The position numbers and the translations under genes are program-made. Positions 1-6,072 of a DNA stretch of 7,621 nt are shown piece by piece (position 1 is the first letter of the stretch; each line of letters starts with the position of its first letter). Under the pieces are notes generated by a model. The model made no database searches. It worked only from the letters and a program-made list of their open reading frames with translations, and was not told where the DNA came from. The DNA is from Bacillota bacterium (lineage in GTDB: Bacteria > Bacillota > Clostridia > Tissierellales > Peptoniphilaceae), in contig JAEXBH010000094.1 of NCBI GenBank assembly GCA_023394215.1, forward strand, positions 1 through 7,621, written 5' to 3'.

Positions 1-767
1 CTTATATCCTGTGTTCCGAAATAAGCTGCCAAACCTGACTTTCCCGCCAATTTCATCTTCATTTCCTTTTGGGTAAGCTTGCTGTTGTAGCAATAATCTA
101 CCATATATCTTGTAGGTATTCGTCCTGCCCTCTGAGGACTCATGGGTCCCTCATCATCATAAATCCAATCAGCTATCCTTCCGTGATCATGGAAACCAAG
201 GGTTATTCCTCCTCCAAGATGAGCTATTATCAGGTTTAAATCTTTATAATCCTTATTTTGAGACTTTGCATAGGTCATTCCCGCCATTTTTGTATTTAAC
301 AAGTGGGCTATAGGCATATTAACAATCTCCGGTATGCCGGTTACCTTAGCTATAGGATCAGCCATATCCGTTGCAGTAGAATCATAAACTATTACCGGTA
401 TCTCTTTTCCCTTTGCAAGTTCCACAGCTATAAGCGAAGACAAGGTTGATGCGTGCTGAGCCTCAGGTGCATATTTTAATGTAGCAACCATAAGGTCATT
501 CACTTCATAAGCACCGTCTTTAGGAACATGAGGGATAGTGCCCGCCCTCGCAACGATTATGTCTAAATCTTCCACATTTAAACTATTCTTATCTATAAAC
601 GCCTTTACCTGATTCGTTCTGTAGTCCAACTGATCTAAAACATTTGGCATAGTTTTCAAATCCTCTACGGATATGTCCAAAGAGTCCTTATATAACATAT
701 TAAGATCTTCAAAGTATGCAATTTTAGTTGATGTAGATCCGCAATTTATCGTAAAAATTTTTTTCAT
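1..767 (-). CDS. Butyrate-kinase-family carboxylate kinase, 3' end cut by window edge
   Basis: About 255 codons of an acetokinase-family protein (family length about 355) are visible; the C-terminus lies beyond base 1. The N-terminus has the phosphate-binding signature INCGSTSTK (residues 7-15; butyrate kinases usually have INPGSTSTK). HLGGGIT at 183-189 is the second nucleotide-binding motif, and the following EGPMSPQRAG matches the butyrate kinase EGPFSPERSG block. The family interconverts a carboxylate plus ATP with an acyl phosphate plus ADP in the cytosol, usually the ATP-yielding last step of butyrate fermentation. Several blocks are altered: VARAG for VARGG, DSTATD for the usual DPVVVD region, and DWIYDDEG for NALDGEG. 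The substrate may therefore not be butyrate. The ATG start at 765-767 is preceded by AGGAG with good spacing. It lies directly downstream of the diketone-hydrolase-like gene on the same strand, with a stem-loop between. Family is confident; substrate is not. Confidence 0.85.
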   Translation of the reverse strand, partial: MKKIFTINCGSTSTKIAYFEDLNMLYKDSLDISVEDLKTMPNVLDQLDYRTNQVKAFIDKNSLNVEDLDIIVARAGTIPHVPKDGAYEVNDLMVATLKYAPEAQHASTLSSLIAVELAKGKEIPVIVYDSTATDMADPIAKVTGIPEIVNMPIAHLLNTKMAGMTYAKSQNKDYKDLNLIIAHLGGGITLGFHDHGRIADWIYDDEGPMSPQRAGRIPTRYMVDYCYNSKLTQKEMKMKLAGKSGLAAYFGTQDI

Positions 768-777
768 ATATACTCCT

Positions 778-826
778 AAAAAATTAGCGAACTGAAAACA
801 AGTGAGTCCACCAGTAACAGTTCGCT
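778..826 (-). terminator. Stem-loop with T-tract between hydrolase and kinase genes
   Basis: On the minus strand a perfect 9-bp stem (AGCGAACTG, 818-826, with CAGTTCGCT, 786-794) encloses a 23-nt loop. It is followed by AA and six T (783-778). The hydrolase gene stops 7 bp upstream. The T-tract runs straight into the AGGAG ribosome binding site of the kinase (773-777). It could be an intrinsic terminator with partial readthrough or an mRNA processing/stability hairpin. The long loop makes it weaker than the other terminators here. Confidence 0.6.
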
Positions 827-832
827 TAATTA

Positions 833-1717
833 TTACCTAATTTTTCCTATAAATGGCGGTTGTACCTTATCTTTCATATCAAGATATTCTAACATTGATA
901 GTAGATTTGAGTGAAGTTCATCAGCACAGAACATACCGAACATTTCAGTACCGAAAGCCATATCCAAGTCGTCGGATATTCTCTTCTTCCAGTTTCTTCT
1001 GATTAATTGAGTTCCCAATCTTCTTGCCACCCTGTTTTGTTTCATAAACATATCAGCTATTTCATAAGCTCTATCCATCAATTTTTCTCTTGGAACAATT
1101 TCTGTTACCATATTTAGACGAAGCAAGTCTTGAGCTGACATTTTATCTCCTGTCATTAAGTACCAAGCAGCTTGTCTTGCAGGCATTAATTCAAAGAAAC
1201 AACTGTGGATTCCGTCTCCCGGTACATTGTTTGTTCCAGGTAACATATGAGGGTCAAGTACGGTAATATCATCCGCAGCTATAGCATAGTCGCACATCAA
1301 AGCAAGTTCTGTATGTCCGCCGCTACCGCTTAAAACACCCAATGTAGGTACTTCTATGTCATGGATCATAGAAATGATCATTCTACGACCGTCTACAAAC
1401 ATATGATTGTATCTTGTTTCGCCTGCATTATCTCCTTCAGGAGCCCAGCTTGCAGCTTCAAAGTCACTTACCCAAATGTTTCCTGTACCTGTAAAGATAA
1501 CCATTTCTGTATCTCTGTCAGTACCCAACATTCTCCACATCTTACCTATAGCATCGTGCAATTCCATTGACCAGATAAGAGGTCCGCCGCATGTATGCAT
1601 TCTAACTGTTACTACTCCGTCTTCCCTTCTTGTAATAACAAAATGTTCCTTAAACATCTCTTGAATTTCTTCAAAAGTTGGCCATTTTACGTAACTTGTG
1701 TTTGTTTGCTTAGTCAT
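833..1717 (-). CDS. Crotonase-superfamily hydrolase resembling 6-oxocamphor hydrolase (retro-Claisen beta-diketone hydrolase)
   Basis: The product is 294 aa with a crotonase fold. Residues 27-79 form the first strand/helix block, including TGTGN at 76-80, and 121-150 form the second, with IEVPTLGVLSGSGGH and CDYAIAADD. The closest family I recall is 6-oxocamphor hydrolase, which cleaves a C-C bond in cyclic beta-diketones without CoA. Its active-site residues His45, His122, His145, Asp154 and Glu244 appear to correspond to H54, H135, H157, D168 (in VPGDG) and E258 here. A plain enoyl-CoA hydratase would lack this His set. It is longer than the about 257-aa reference, with extra N- and C-terminal stretches. 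It is unusually methionine-rich (24 of 294). The start is the ATG at 1717, because GGAGG lies 5 nt upstream; the in-frame ATG at 1729 overlaps that Shine-Dalgarno. It is probably first gene of a unit with the kinase. Substrate unknown; general annotation pipelines would likely call it enoyl-CoA hydratase/isomerase. Confidence 0.78.
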   Translation of the reverse strand: MTKQTNTSYVKWPTFEEIQEMFKEHFVITRREDGVVTVRMHTCGGPLIWSMELHDAIGKMWRMLGTDRDTEMVIFTGTGNIWVSDFEAASWAPEGDNAGETRYNHMFVDGRRMIISMIHDIEVPTLGVLSGSGGHTELALMCDYAIAADDITVLDPHMLPGTNNVPGDGIHSCFFELMPARQAAWYLMTGDKMSAQDLLRLNMVTEIVPREKLMDRAYEIADMFMKQNRVARRLGTQLIRRNWKKRISDDLDMAFGTEMFGMFCADELHSNLLSMLEYLDMKDKVQPPFIGKIR

Positions 1718-1722
1718 TTCAT

Positions 1723-1727
1723 CCTCC
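1723..1727 (-). promoter_or_regulatory. Ribosome binding site that fixes the hydrolase start
   Basis: GGAGG on the minus strand is 5 nt before ATGACTAAG. The longer reading frame would begin at the ATG (1729) that overlaps this site, so the 4-residue longer start is unlikely. Confidence 0.8.
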
Positions 1728-1776
1728 ATTTACTCTTAATATATTATTTGTTTTAAGCCCTTTTCAGGGAAATATT

Positions 1777-1798
1777 GGCAACGATTTCTCGTTATGCC
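1777..1798 (-). other. Hairpin in the hydrolase 5' leader
   Basis: On the minus strand GGCATAACGA and TCGTTGCC pair around a GAAA loop, giving 8 bp with a 2-nt bulge. A second small hairpin, CCCT-GAAA-AGGG, follows at 1758-1769. If the predicted promoter is right, the first hairpin would sit at or within a few nt of the transcript 5' end. It could protect the mRNA or, as DNA, serve as an operator. No known regulator site is recognised. Confidence 0.4.
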
Positions 1799-1801
1799 CT
1801 T

Positions 1802-1831
1802 ATTTTATTAGCCTTTTCATGAATTGTACAA
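1802..1831 (-). promoter_or_regulatory. Candidate promoter for the hydrolase-kinase unit
   Basis: On the minus strand TTGTAC (1831-1826) and TAAAAT (1807-1802) are separated by 18 nt. The -10 box matches 5 of 6 consensus bases; the -35 is weak (3 of 6). The -35 falls in the perfect 10-bp palindrome ATTGTACAAT at 1823-1832. Confidence 0.4.
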
Positions 1832-1844
1832 TGCGTTTATTGCA

Positions 1845-1873
1845 TTAATAAAAAGCTCCACCTGTTGTATAAT
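1845..1873 (+). promoter_or_regulatory. Candidate promoter for htpG
   Basis: TTAATA (1845-1850), a 17-nt spacer and a perfect TATAAT (1868-1873) precede the htpG start by about 37 bp. The -35 matches 4 of 6 consensus bases. No CIRCE element or CtsR box is visible, so heat-shock control of those classical types is not supported. Confidence 0.6.
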
Positions 1874-1910
1874 TTTATTAGAAAATGATTTCAAATTTGG
1901 AGTGGAAAAT

Positions 1911-3755
1911 ATGAATGCTAAAAAAAGAGGTCAACTTAATGTAGAAAAAAACAAGGTTTTTTCCCTATTAAATAAAAGTTTATACAGTCAGGAAGATATA
2001 GTTTTTAGGGAAATTGTTTCAAACAGTGCCGATGCAATAAACAAAAGGTTTGATTTGGATGATATAAACAAAAAGGGTCTTATAGAGCTTGTAATTGATA
2101 AGGACAAATCAACTGTCACAATCAAAGATAACGGCATAGGCATGACCTTTGATGAAGTAGATAAGTTTATAAATCAAATAGCTTTTTCCGGTTCTAAGGA
2201 ATATGATGATGCTTTACAAACATCAAACAAAGGAAAGTCCATAATAGGCCATTTTGGTGTGGGTTTTTACTCTTCTTTCATGATAGCTAAAAATGTAGCT
2301 ATAGATACACTTTCAAGCAAAGAACATGAAAAAGCCGTAAGCTGGTTTTGTTCAAATGATATGAACTATAAACAGAAAGCCTCCTCCAAAAAAGATATAG
2401 GAACAGATGTAACCCTGTATTTGGACAAGGACAGCAAATATTTAAATGATGAAGATTTAGTAAAAAAGATACTTTCAAAATACTTTAAATTGCTTGCTAT
2501 TCCTCTTTACCTTACCGTAATAGAAGATTCCGAAATCAAGTCCAAAGAGTTAATAAATTCTAAAGAAGTTTTCTGGAAAAAAATAGATTCTATGTCCTGC
2601 GATGAACTTAATGAATATTATAAAGAAAACTTTAATGACTTGTTTGATCCTTGTTTAAGTATGAAATTTCAAAGTTTGGATTTGGGAATAAGAGGAATAA
2701 TCTTTTTTAGAAAAACCAGAAATGAAACCAGTGAACTTGACGGAACTTTTAAGATATATAACAACGGTGTATTTATAGGGGAAAACATAAAACAAATTAT
2801 ACCGAAGCATATAAATCTTCAAAGCGGCATCATAGAATGCAGCAATCTTCCGCTCGTAGTTTCAAGATCGGAATTCAGGGATGAAAGCGAGGAAAATGAA
2901 CTTTTCTCCCTTATAAGAGAAGCTGTTTCTCAAGAAATAGTTATATTTCTTAATGACCTTTTTACAAATCACAGGGAAAAATATGAAGCTTGCTGGGAAG
3001 ATTTAAATGCATTTGTAAAATATTCAATCCTTGTAGACAAAACTTTCGCCTCAGTTTTGACAAGAAAGGTACTTTTCAAAAACATAGAAGATAAATACCT
3101 TACCCTTAATGAGTTTATGGACTCCAAGGAAACAAATATAAATAAGCAAATTTACTACACTTCCGACCCTTATGAGCAATCTTATTATTTTGAAATATTC
3201 AGGAAATGCAGTCTTGACCTTCTGCAATTTGACCACGTGATTGACAAACCCTTTATGCAAAGATTGAATCTTCTCTTCCCCAAAATAGAATTTACAAGAA
3301 TAGATTCTGTATCTGTAAATATATTTAAAGGAGAAATTGAAGATAAAGACAAGATTCAAGCTTCTAAAATAGAAACTGTAATTGAAAAAACTTTAGGCCC
3401 TAAAATAAAATATTTTGAACTTGAAATTTCAAAACTTAGCCACCAAGATATCCATCTTATAATATTGAACGATGAAAATTCCAGAAGATTCTCAGATATG
3501 ATGGAAATTTACGGTTTAATGAATCCCGATGAAAAAGAAAAAATATTAGCCCAATCCAAGGCTAAACTACTTGTAAATTTAAATAGTCCTATTATAAAAT
3601 ACCTCGGAAAATCCGACGATTTAGCTAAAATTGATTTTATAACAAACTACCTGTTTAATCTTGCTCTTATGGGGCAAAATGCCTTGGATATAGGTCAAAC
3701 CGGAAACTTTGTAAGCCAAAGTGAATTGCTTTTAACAAACTACATTAATGATTAG
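1911..3755 (+). CDS. htpG: Hsp90-family molecular chaperone HtpG
   Basis: The product is 614 aa, close to the about 625 typical of bacterial HtpG. It is a cytosolic ATP-dependent dimeric chaperone. The N-terminal GHKL ATPase domain shows REIVSNSADAINK (catalytic E34, Mg-binding N38), DNGIGM (73-78, nucleotide-contacting D73), a lid segment beginning FSGSKEY, and IGHFGVGFYSSF (112-123). The middle-domain catalytic-loop arginine is R319 in LPLVVSRSEF. The remaining approximately 280 residues form the rest of the middle domain and the C-terminal dimerisation domain. The ATG at 1911 was chosen over the in-frame ATG at 1824. GGAG lies 8 nt upstream of 1911, the family begins here, and the extra 29 residues would overlap the promoter. 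It is monocistronic, ending at a strong terminator 12 bp after the stop codon. The sequence differs from Escherichia coli HtpG at usual landmarks (IAFSG for IAKSG), which I believe is normal for this branch. Confidence 0.95.
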   Translation: MNAKKRGQLNVEKNKVFSLLNKSLYSQEDIVFREIVSNSADAINKRFDLDDINKKGLIELVIDKDKSTVTIKDNGIGMTFDEVDKFINQIAFSGSKEYDDALQTSNKGKSIIGHFGVGFYSSFMIAKNVAIDTLSSKEHEKAVSWFCSNDMNYKQKASSKKDIGTDVTLYLDKDSKYLNDEDLVKKILSKYFKLLAIPLYLTVIEDSEIKSKELINSKEVFWKKIDSMSCDELNEYYKENFNDLFDPCLSMKFQSLDLGIRGIIFFRKTRNETSELDGTFKIYNNGVFIGENIKQIIPKHINLQSGIIECSNLPLVVSRSEFRDESEENELFSLIREAVSQEIVIFLNDLFTNHREKYEACWEDLNAFVKYSILVDKTFASVLTRKVLFKNIEDKYLTLNEFMDSKETNINKQIYYTSDPYEQSYYFEIFRKCSLDLLQFDHVIDKPFMQRLNLLFPKIEFTRIDSVSVNIFKGEIEDKDKIQASKIETVIEKTLGPKIKYFELEISKLSHQDIHLIILNDENSRRFSDMMEIYGLMNPDEKEKILAQSKAKLLVNLNSPIIKYLGKSDDLAKIDFITNYLFNLALMGQNALDIGQTGNFVSQSELLLTNYIND

Positions 3756-3761
3756 CTGTAT

Positions 3762-3805
3762 AAAAATGCCCGACTGCTCACTTGAGTAAGTCGGGCTTTT
3801 TTTTT
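3762..3805. terminator. Strong, probably bidirectional terminator between convergent htpG and transaldolase
   Basis: GCCCGACT (3768-3775) pairs with AGTCGGGC (3789-3796), with a nested CTCA/TGAG helix in the loop. Nine T follow at 3797-3805 for the plus strand. On the minus strand the same stem is followed by A and five T (3766-3762), so it can also serve the gene ending at 3865. The 60 bp between 3805 and that gene hold nothing else I can identify. Confidence 0.93.
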
Positions 3806-3864
3806 AATAGCCTACATATTTTATTATAATTTCTTTAAATCCTTTTCAACCCTATCCGTTAAGC

Positions 3865-4518
3865 TTATTTCAAGCTGTTTTGATAGTCTTCCCAGTCCTT
3901 GTCAAACCTTGCTATACCTACATCTGTAAGTAGGTGTTTCCATAGAGAGGAGAATATATTACTTGGAATAGTGGCTATATCCGCCCCAACTAAGGCTGAT
4001 TGCTCAACATGGGCTATAGTTCTTACTGAAGCCGCTATTATTTCAGTCTTAAATCCATAATTATCCAAAACTATCCTTAAATTTTCTATAAGATCCATAC
4101 CATCAAAAGCAAGGTCGTCTATCCTGCCTATAAAAGGACTTATATAGGTAGCTCCCGCCTTAGCTGCCAAAAGACCTTGAGAAACCGAAAAAATAAGGGT
4201 GCAGTTTGTCTTTATGCCTTCGCTTGAAAGAACCTTAATTGCCTTTAATCCTTCCTTACCCATAGGTATTTTTACAACAACATTTTCTGCCCATTTAGCT
4301 ATAACTCTTGCTTCTTCAACCATTCCCTCAGCTGTTTTAGCTGTAACTTCAGCTGAAACCGGACCCTCTACAATGGAAGCTATTTCTTTTATAGTTTCCT
4401 CAAAATCTCTTCCCGCCTTACCTATAAGGGTAGGATTTGTAGTAACACCGTCGCAAAGACCCATGGCTGCTATTTCTTTTATTTCCTCAATGTTTGCTGT
4501 ATCCAAGAAAAATTTCAT
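3865..4518 (-). CDS. tal: Transaldolase, TalC/fructose-6-phosphate-aldolase-like subfamily
   Basis: The product is 217 aa, the standard length for this small class-I aldolase family (cytosolic, oligomeric TIM barrel). K83 in [11 protein letters not shown] is the Schiff-base lysine, with D6 in FLDTAN and N28 in TTNPTL as conserved barrel residues. Two positions separate transaldolase from fructose-6-phosphate aldolase: Gln and Tyr in FsaA versus Glu and Phe in true transaldolases. Here they are E57 (SAEVTA) and F129 (SPFIGR). This favours transaldolase, which transfers dihydroxyacetone between sedoheptulose-7-P/glyceraldehyde-3-P and erythrose-4-P/fructose-6-P in the non-oxidative pentose phosphate pathway. 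AGGAGG lies 5 nt upstream of the ATG. The gene is alone on this strand, with its own promoter divergent from tyrS. No transketolase is visible in the window. Confidence 0.93.
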   Translation of the reverse strand: MKFFLDTANIEEIKEIAAMGLCDGVTTNPTLIGKAGRDFEETIKEIASIVEGPVSAEVTAKTAEGMVEEARVIAKWAENVVVKIPMGKEGLKAIKVLSSEGIKTNCTLIFSVSQGLLAAKAGATYISPFIGRIDDLAFDGMDLIENLRIVLDNYGFKTEIIAASVRTIAHVEQSALVGADIATIPSNIFSSLWKHLLTDVGIARFDKDWEDYQNSLK

Positions 4519-4569
4519 AATATCCTCCTAAAATTATATGTAATTTATTACACAATATCTGATACTCAT

Positions 4570-4598
4570 ATAATATACTAATCAAGTCAACAATTCAA
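4570..4598 (-). promoter_or_regulatory. Candidate promoter for the transaldolase gene
   Basis: On the minus strand TTGAAT (4598-4593) and TATTAT (4575-4570) are 17 nt apart, giving a leader of about 45 nt. The leader contains TGTAAT-N2-ATTACA (4539-4552), a possible operator, though this AT-rich palindrome may be chance. Confidence 0.6.
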
Positions 4599-4620
4599 TT
4601 TAAGGGACAAAATTGTTGAC
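4586..4620. repeat. 10-bp inverted repeat between divergent promoters
   Basis: GTCAACAATT (4586-4595) and AATTGTTGAC (4611-4620) are a perfect inverted repeat with a 15-nt spacer. The right arm carries most of the tyrS -35 box, and the left arm overlaps the -35 region of the transaldolase promoter. It may be a shared operator, or may partly reflect two similar -35 regions facing each other. Confidence 0.6.
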
Positions 4621-4644
4621 AAAATTTTAAAGGCAAGCTATAAT
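4616..4644 (+). promoter_or_regulatory. Consensus sigma-A promoter for the tyrS operon
   Basis: TTGACA (4616-4621) and TATAAT (4639-4644) match consensus exactly with the optimal 17-nt spacer. Transcription should start near 4650-4652. This sets the upstream limit of the leader and shows the T-box leader is very short. Confidence 0.92.
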
Positions 4645-4650
4645 CGACCT

Positions 4651-4780
4651 AAGTTAATATAAGCAATGAAGATATTTACACTATCTGAGCTTAAAGGAAG
4701 ACCGAGCCTATCCGGTCACGAGGCTTTTGCAAAAAAGGGTGGTACCACGACGAGTCGTCCCTTTATGTAAAGCTTTTTTT
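4651..4780 (+). promoter_or_regulatory. Miniature tyrosine T-box riboswitch (tyrS leader)
   Basis: T-box leaders sense uncharged tRNA and switch downstream genes on. The hallmark GGGTGGTACCACG is at 4737-4749. AAAGGG (4734-4739) pairs with CCCTTT (4759-4764), leaving the bulge TGGTACC (4740-4746), and ACGA/TCGT forms the upper antiterminator helix. UGGU fits an ACCA 3' end, as expected for bacterial tRNA-Tyr (discriminator A). Upstream, TAAGC (4660-4664)/GCTTA (4689-4693), the 3-nt bulge AAT and tandem G-A pairs (4668-4669 with 4687-4688) form a textbook K-turn. AGATA/TATCT then closes a 7-nt loop, TTTACAC, containing the Tyr codon UAC (4677-4679) followed by A. GACCG/CGGTC (4700-4704/4713-4717) has loop bases AGCCT (4705-4709) complementary to AGGCT (4721-4725), matching the Stem IIA/B pseudoknot. 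Long Stem I, Stem II and Stem III are absent. A short CTTT/AAAG hairpin overlaps the antiterminator and is followed by seven T (4774-4780). The T-box itself is certain; the mini Stem I model is inference. Confidence 0.88.
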
Positions 4781-4804
4781 ATTTAAAGATTTAAGGAGGA
4801 TAAT

Positions 4805-6052
4805 ATGGATTACAAAATAGAGCACGACAATATATTTGATGAGTTAAAGGAAAGAGGCTACCTTGAACAATGCACTTATGAAGACGAATTAAAAGAACTT
4901 TTAGGCAAGGAAAGAGTCCCTTTCTACATAGGATTTGATGCTACTGCAGACTCTCTTACTATAGGCCACTTTATACAGGTAATGGTTATGATGAGAATGC
5001 AGGCTCACGGTCATATACCTATAGCCCTTCTTGGCGGCGGCACTACCATGATAGGAGATCCGAGCGGTAGATCCGACATGAGAATGGTAATGACTAAGGA
5101 AACTATAGACTATAATGCAAGCAGGTTCTATGATCAACTTTCAAGATTTCTTGATTTTTCAAACGGGAATGCTATAGTTGATAACAACGCAAACTGGCTT
5201 TTAGACCTTAACTTCCTAAATTTTATGAGGGAAATCGGGGTTCATTTCTCAGTTAATGAAATGCTTAAAAAGGATGCTTACAAAAACAGGATGGACGGAG
5301 GTCTTACTTTCTTCGAATTCTCATATATGCTTATGCAATCTTATGACTTCCTGGTTCTTTACAGAAAGTATAAGTGCAAACTGCAACTTGGCGGATCCGA
5401 TCAATGGTCAAACATCCTTGGCGGCTACGACCTTGTGAGAAAGCTCGAAAATGACAAGGTTTATGCAATGACATTTAAGCTTCTTACGACCGCCGACGGA
5501 ATCAAGATGGGCAAGTCTCAAAAAGGTGCTGTGTGGTTGGATGAAAACAAAACTTCCGCCTATGAATTATTCCAATATATGAGAAATATCGATGACAGGG
5601 ATGTAGAAAAATTCTTGCTTTTATTAACATTCCTTCCTACAGAAGAGTGCAAGGCGCTTGCTGCCCATAAAGACGAAAGAATAAATCACGCTAAAGAGGT
5701 CTTAGCTTATGAAATAGTTAAATTGGTTCATGGAAAGGAAAAAGCTGATCAAGCTCTTGAAACATCTAAAGCCCTTTTCCAAAACGGAGGCATGGATGAA
5801 AATATGCCTTCTACGCAGATTAGTCTTGAAAGCTTCCATGAAAACAAGGGCCTTCTTAATATGCTTACCTTCCTTGGACTTACAAAATCAAACGGGGAAG
5901 CCAGAAGACTTGTAGAACAGGGCGGAATAGTCGTAAACGACCAAAAAATTTCCGATCCGAAATTTGAGCTTAAAGAAGAAGATTTTGGTGATAAGGGTAT
6001 AATTATTAAAAAAGGTAAAAAAGTTTACCATAGGATAACTTTAAATAAATAA
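4805..6052 (+). CDS. tyrS: Tyrosyl-tRNA synthetase
   Basis: The product is 415 aa, normal for bacterial TyrRS. This cytosolic class Ic enzyme activates tyrosine with ATP and charges tRNA-Tyr. The Rossmann domain has GFDATADSLTIGHF (43-56); the HIGH signature is TIGH (52-55), with its first His replaced by Thr. GDPSGR follows, then the tyrosine-pocket/tRNA block YMLMQSYDFL and LGGSDQWSNI, and the KMSKS loop as KMGKS (234-238). A C-terminal S4 RNA-binding domain starts near residue 349 (LLNMLTFLGL, EARRLVEQGGIVVN). AAGGAGG lies 6 nt upstream of the ATG. Regulation is by the T-box leader just upstream, which fits a Tyr specifier. The next gene starts 20 bp after the stop with no terminator between, so a three-gene operon is likely. 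Confidence 0.97.
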   Translation: MDYKIEHDNIFDELKERGYLEQCTYEDELKELLGKERVPFYIGFDATADSLTIGHFIQVMVMMRMQAHGHIPIALLGGGTTMIGDPSGRSDMRMVMTKETIDYNASRFYDQLSRFLDFSNGNAIVDNNANWLLDLNFLNFMREIGVHFSVNEMLKKDAYKNRMDGGLTFFEFSYMLMQSYDFLVLYRKYKCKLQLGGSDQWSNILGGYDLVRKLENDKVYAMTFKLLTTADGIKMGKSQKGAVWLDENKTSAYELFQYMRNIDDRDVEKFLLLLTFLPTEECKALAAHKDERINHAKEVLAYEIVKLVHGKEKADQALETSKALFQNGGMDENMPSTQISLESFHENKGLLNMLTFLGLTKSNGEARRLVEQGGIVVNDQKISDPKFELKEEDFGDKGIIIKKGKKVYHRITLNK

Positions 6053-6072
6053 TATACTTTTAAGGAGGATTC

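Noticed and set aside
1824..1910. A 29-residue N-terminal extension of HtpG from the ATG at 1824.
   Set aside because: It spans the predicted promoter and its -10 box, has no Shine-Dalgarno, and is not part of the Hsp90 family N-terminus. The ATG at 1911 has GGAG at good spacing.
3051..3359. A 102-codon open frame on the minus strand inside htpG, and similar open frames inside the hydrolase, tyrS and fabD.
   Set aside because: They are antisense or out-of-frame to well-supported genes, have no convincing ribosome binding sites, and their products look like low-complexity shadows.
3806..3890. A frame-shifted open reading past the transaldolase stop, on the minus strand, reading ...[19 protein letters not shown].
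   Set aside because: The in-frame end ([12 protein letters not shown]) already fits the family C-terminus and length. The extension is short, needs a frameshift, and shows no slippery site; an open stretch this short is expected by chance.
4539..4552. TGTAAT-N2-ATTACA palindrome in the transaldolase leader.
   Set aside because: Six-base arms made almost only of A and T are expected several times by chance in a window of this composition; it matches no operator I can name.
4958..4969. The TyrRS HIGH motif reads TIGH, suggesting a catalytic defect.
   Set aside because: I recall Thr at this position in other clostridial-type TyrRS, and all other motifs including KMGKS, the tyrosine pocket and the S4 domain are intact, so a functional enzyme is expected.
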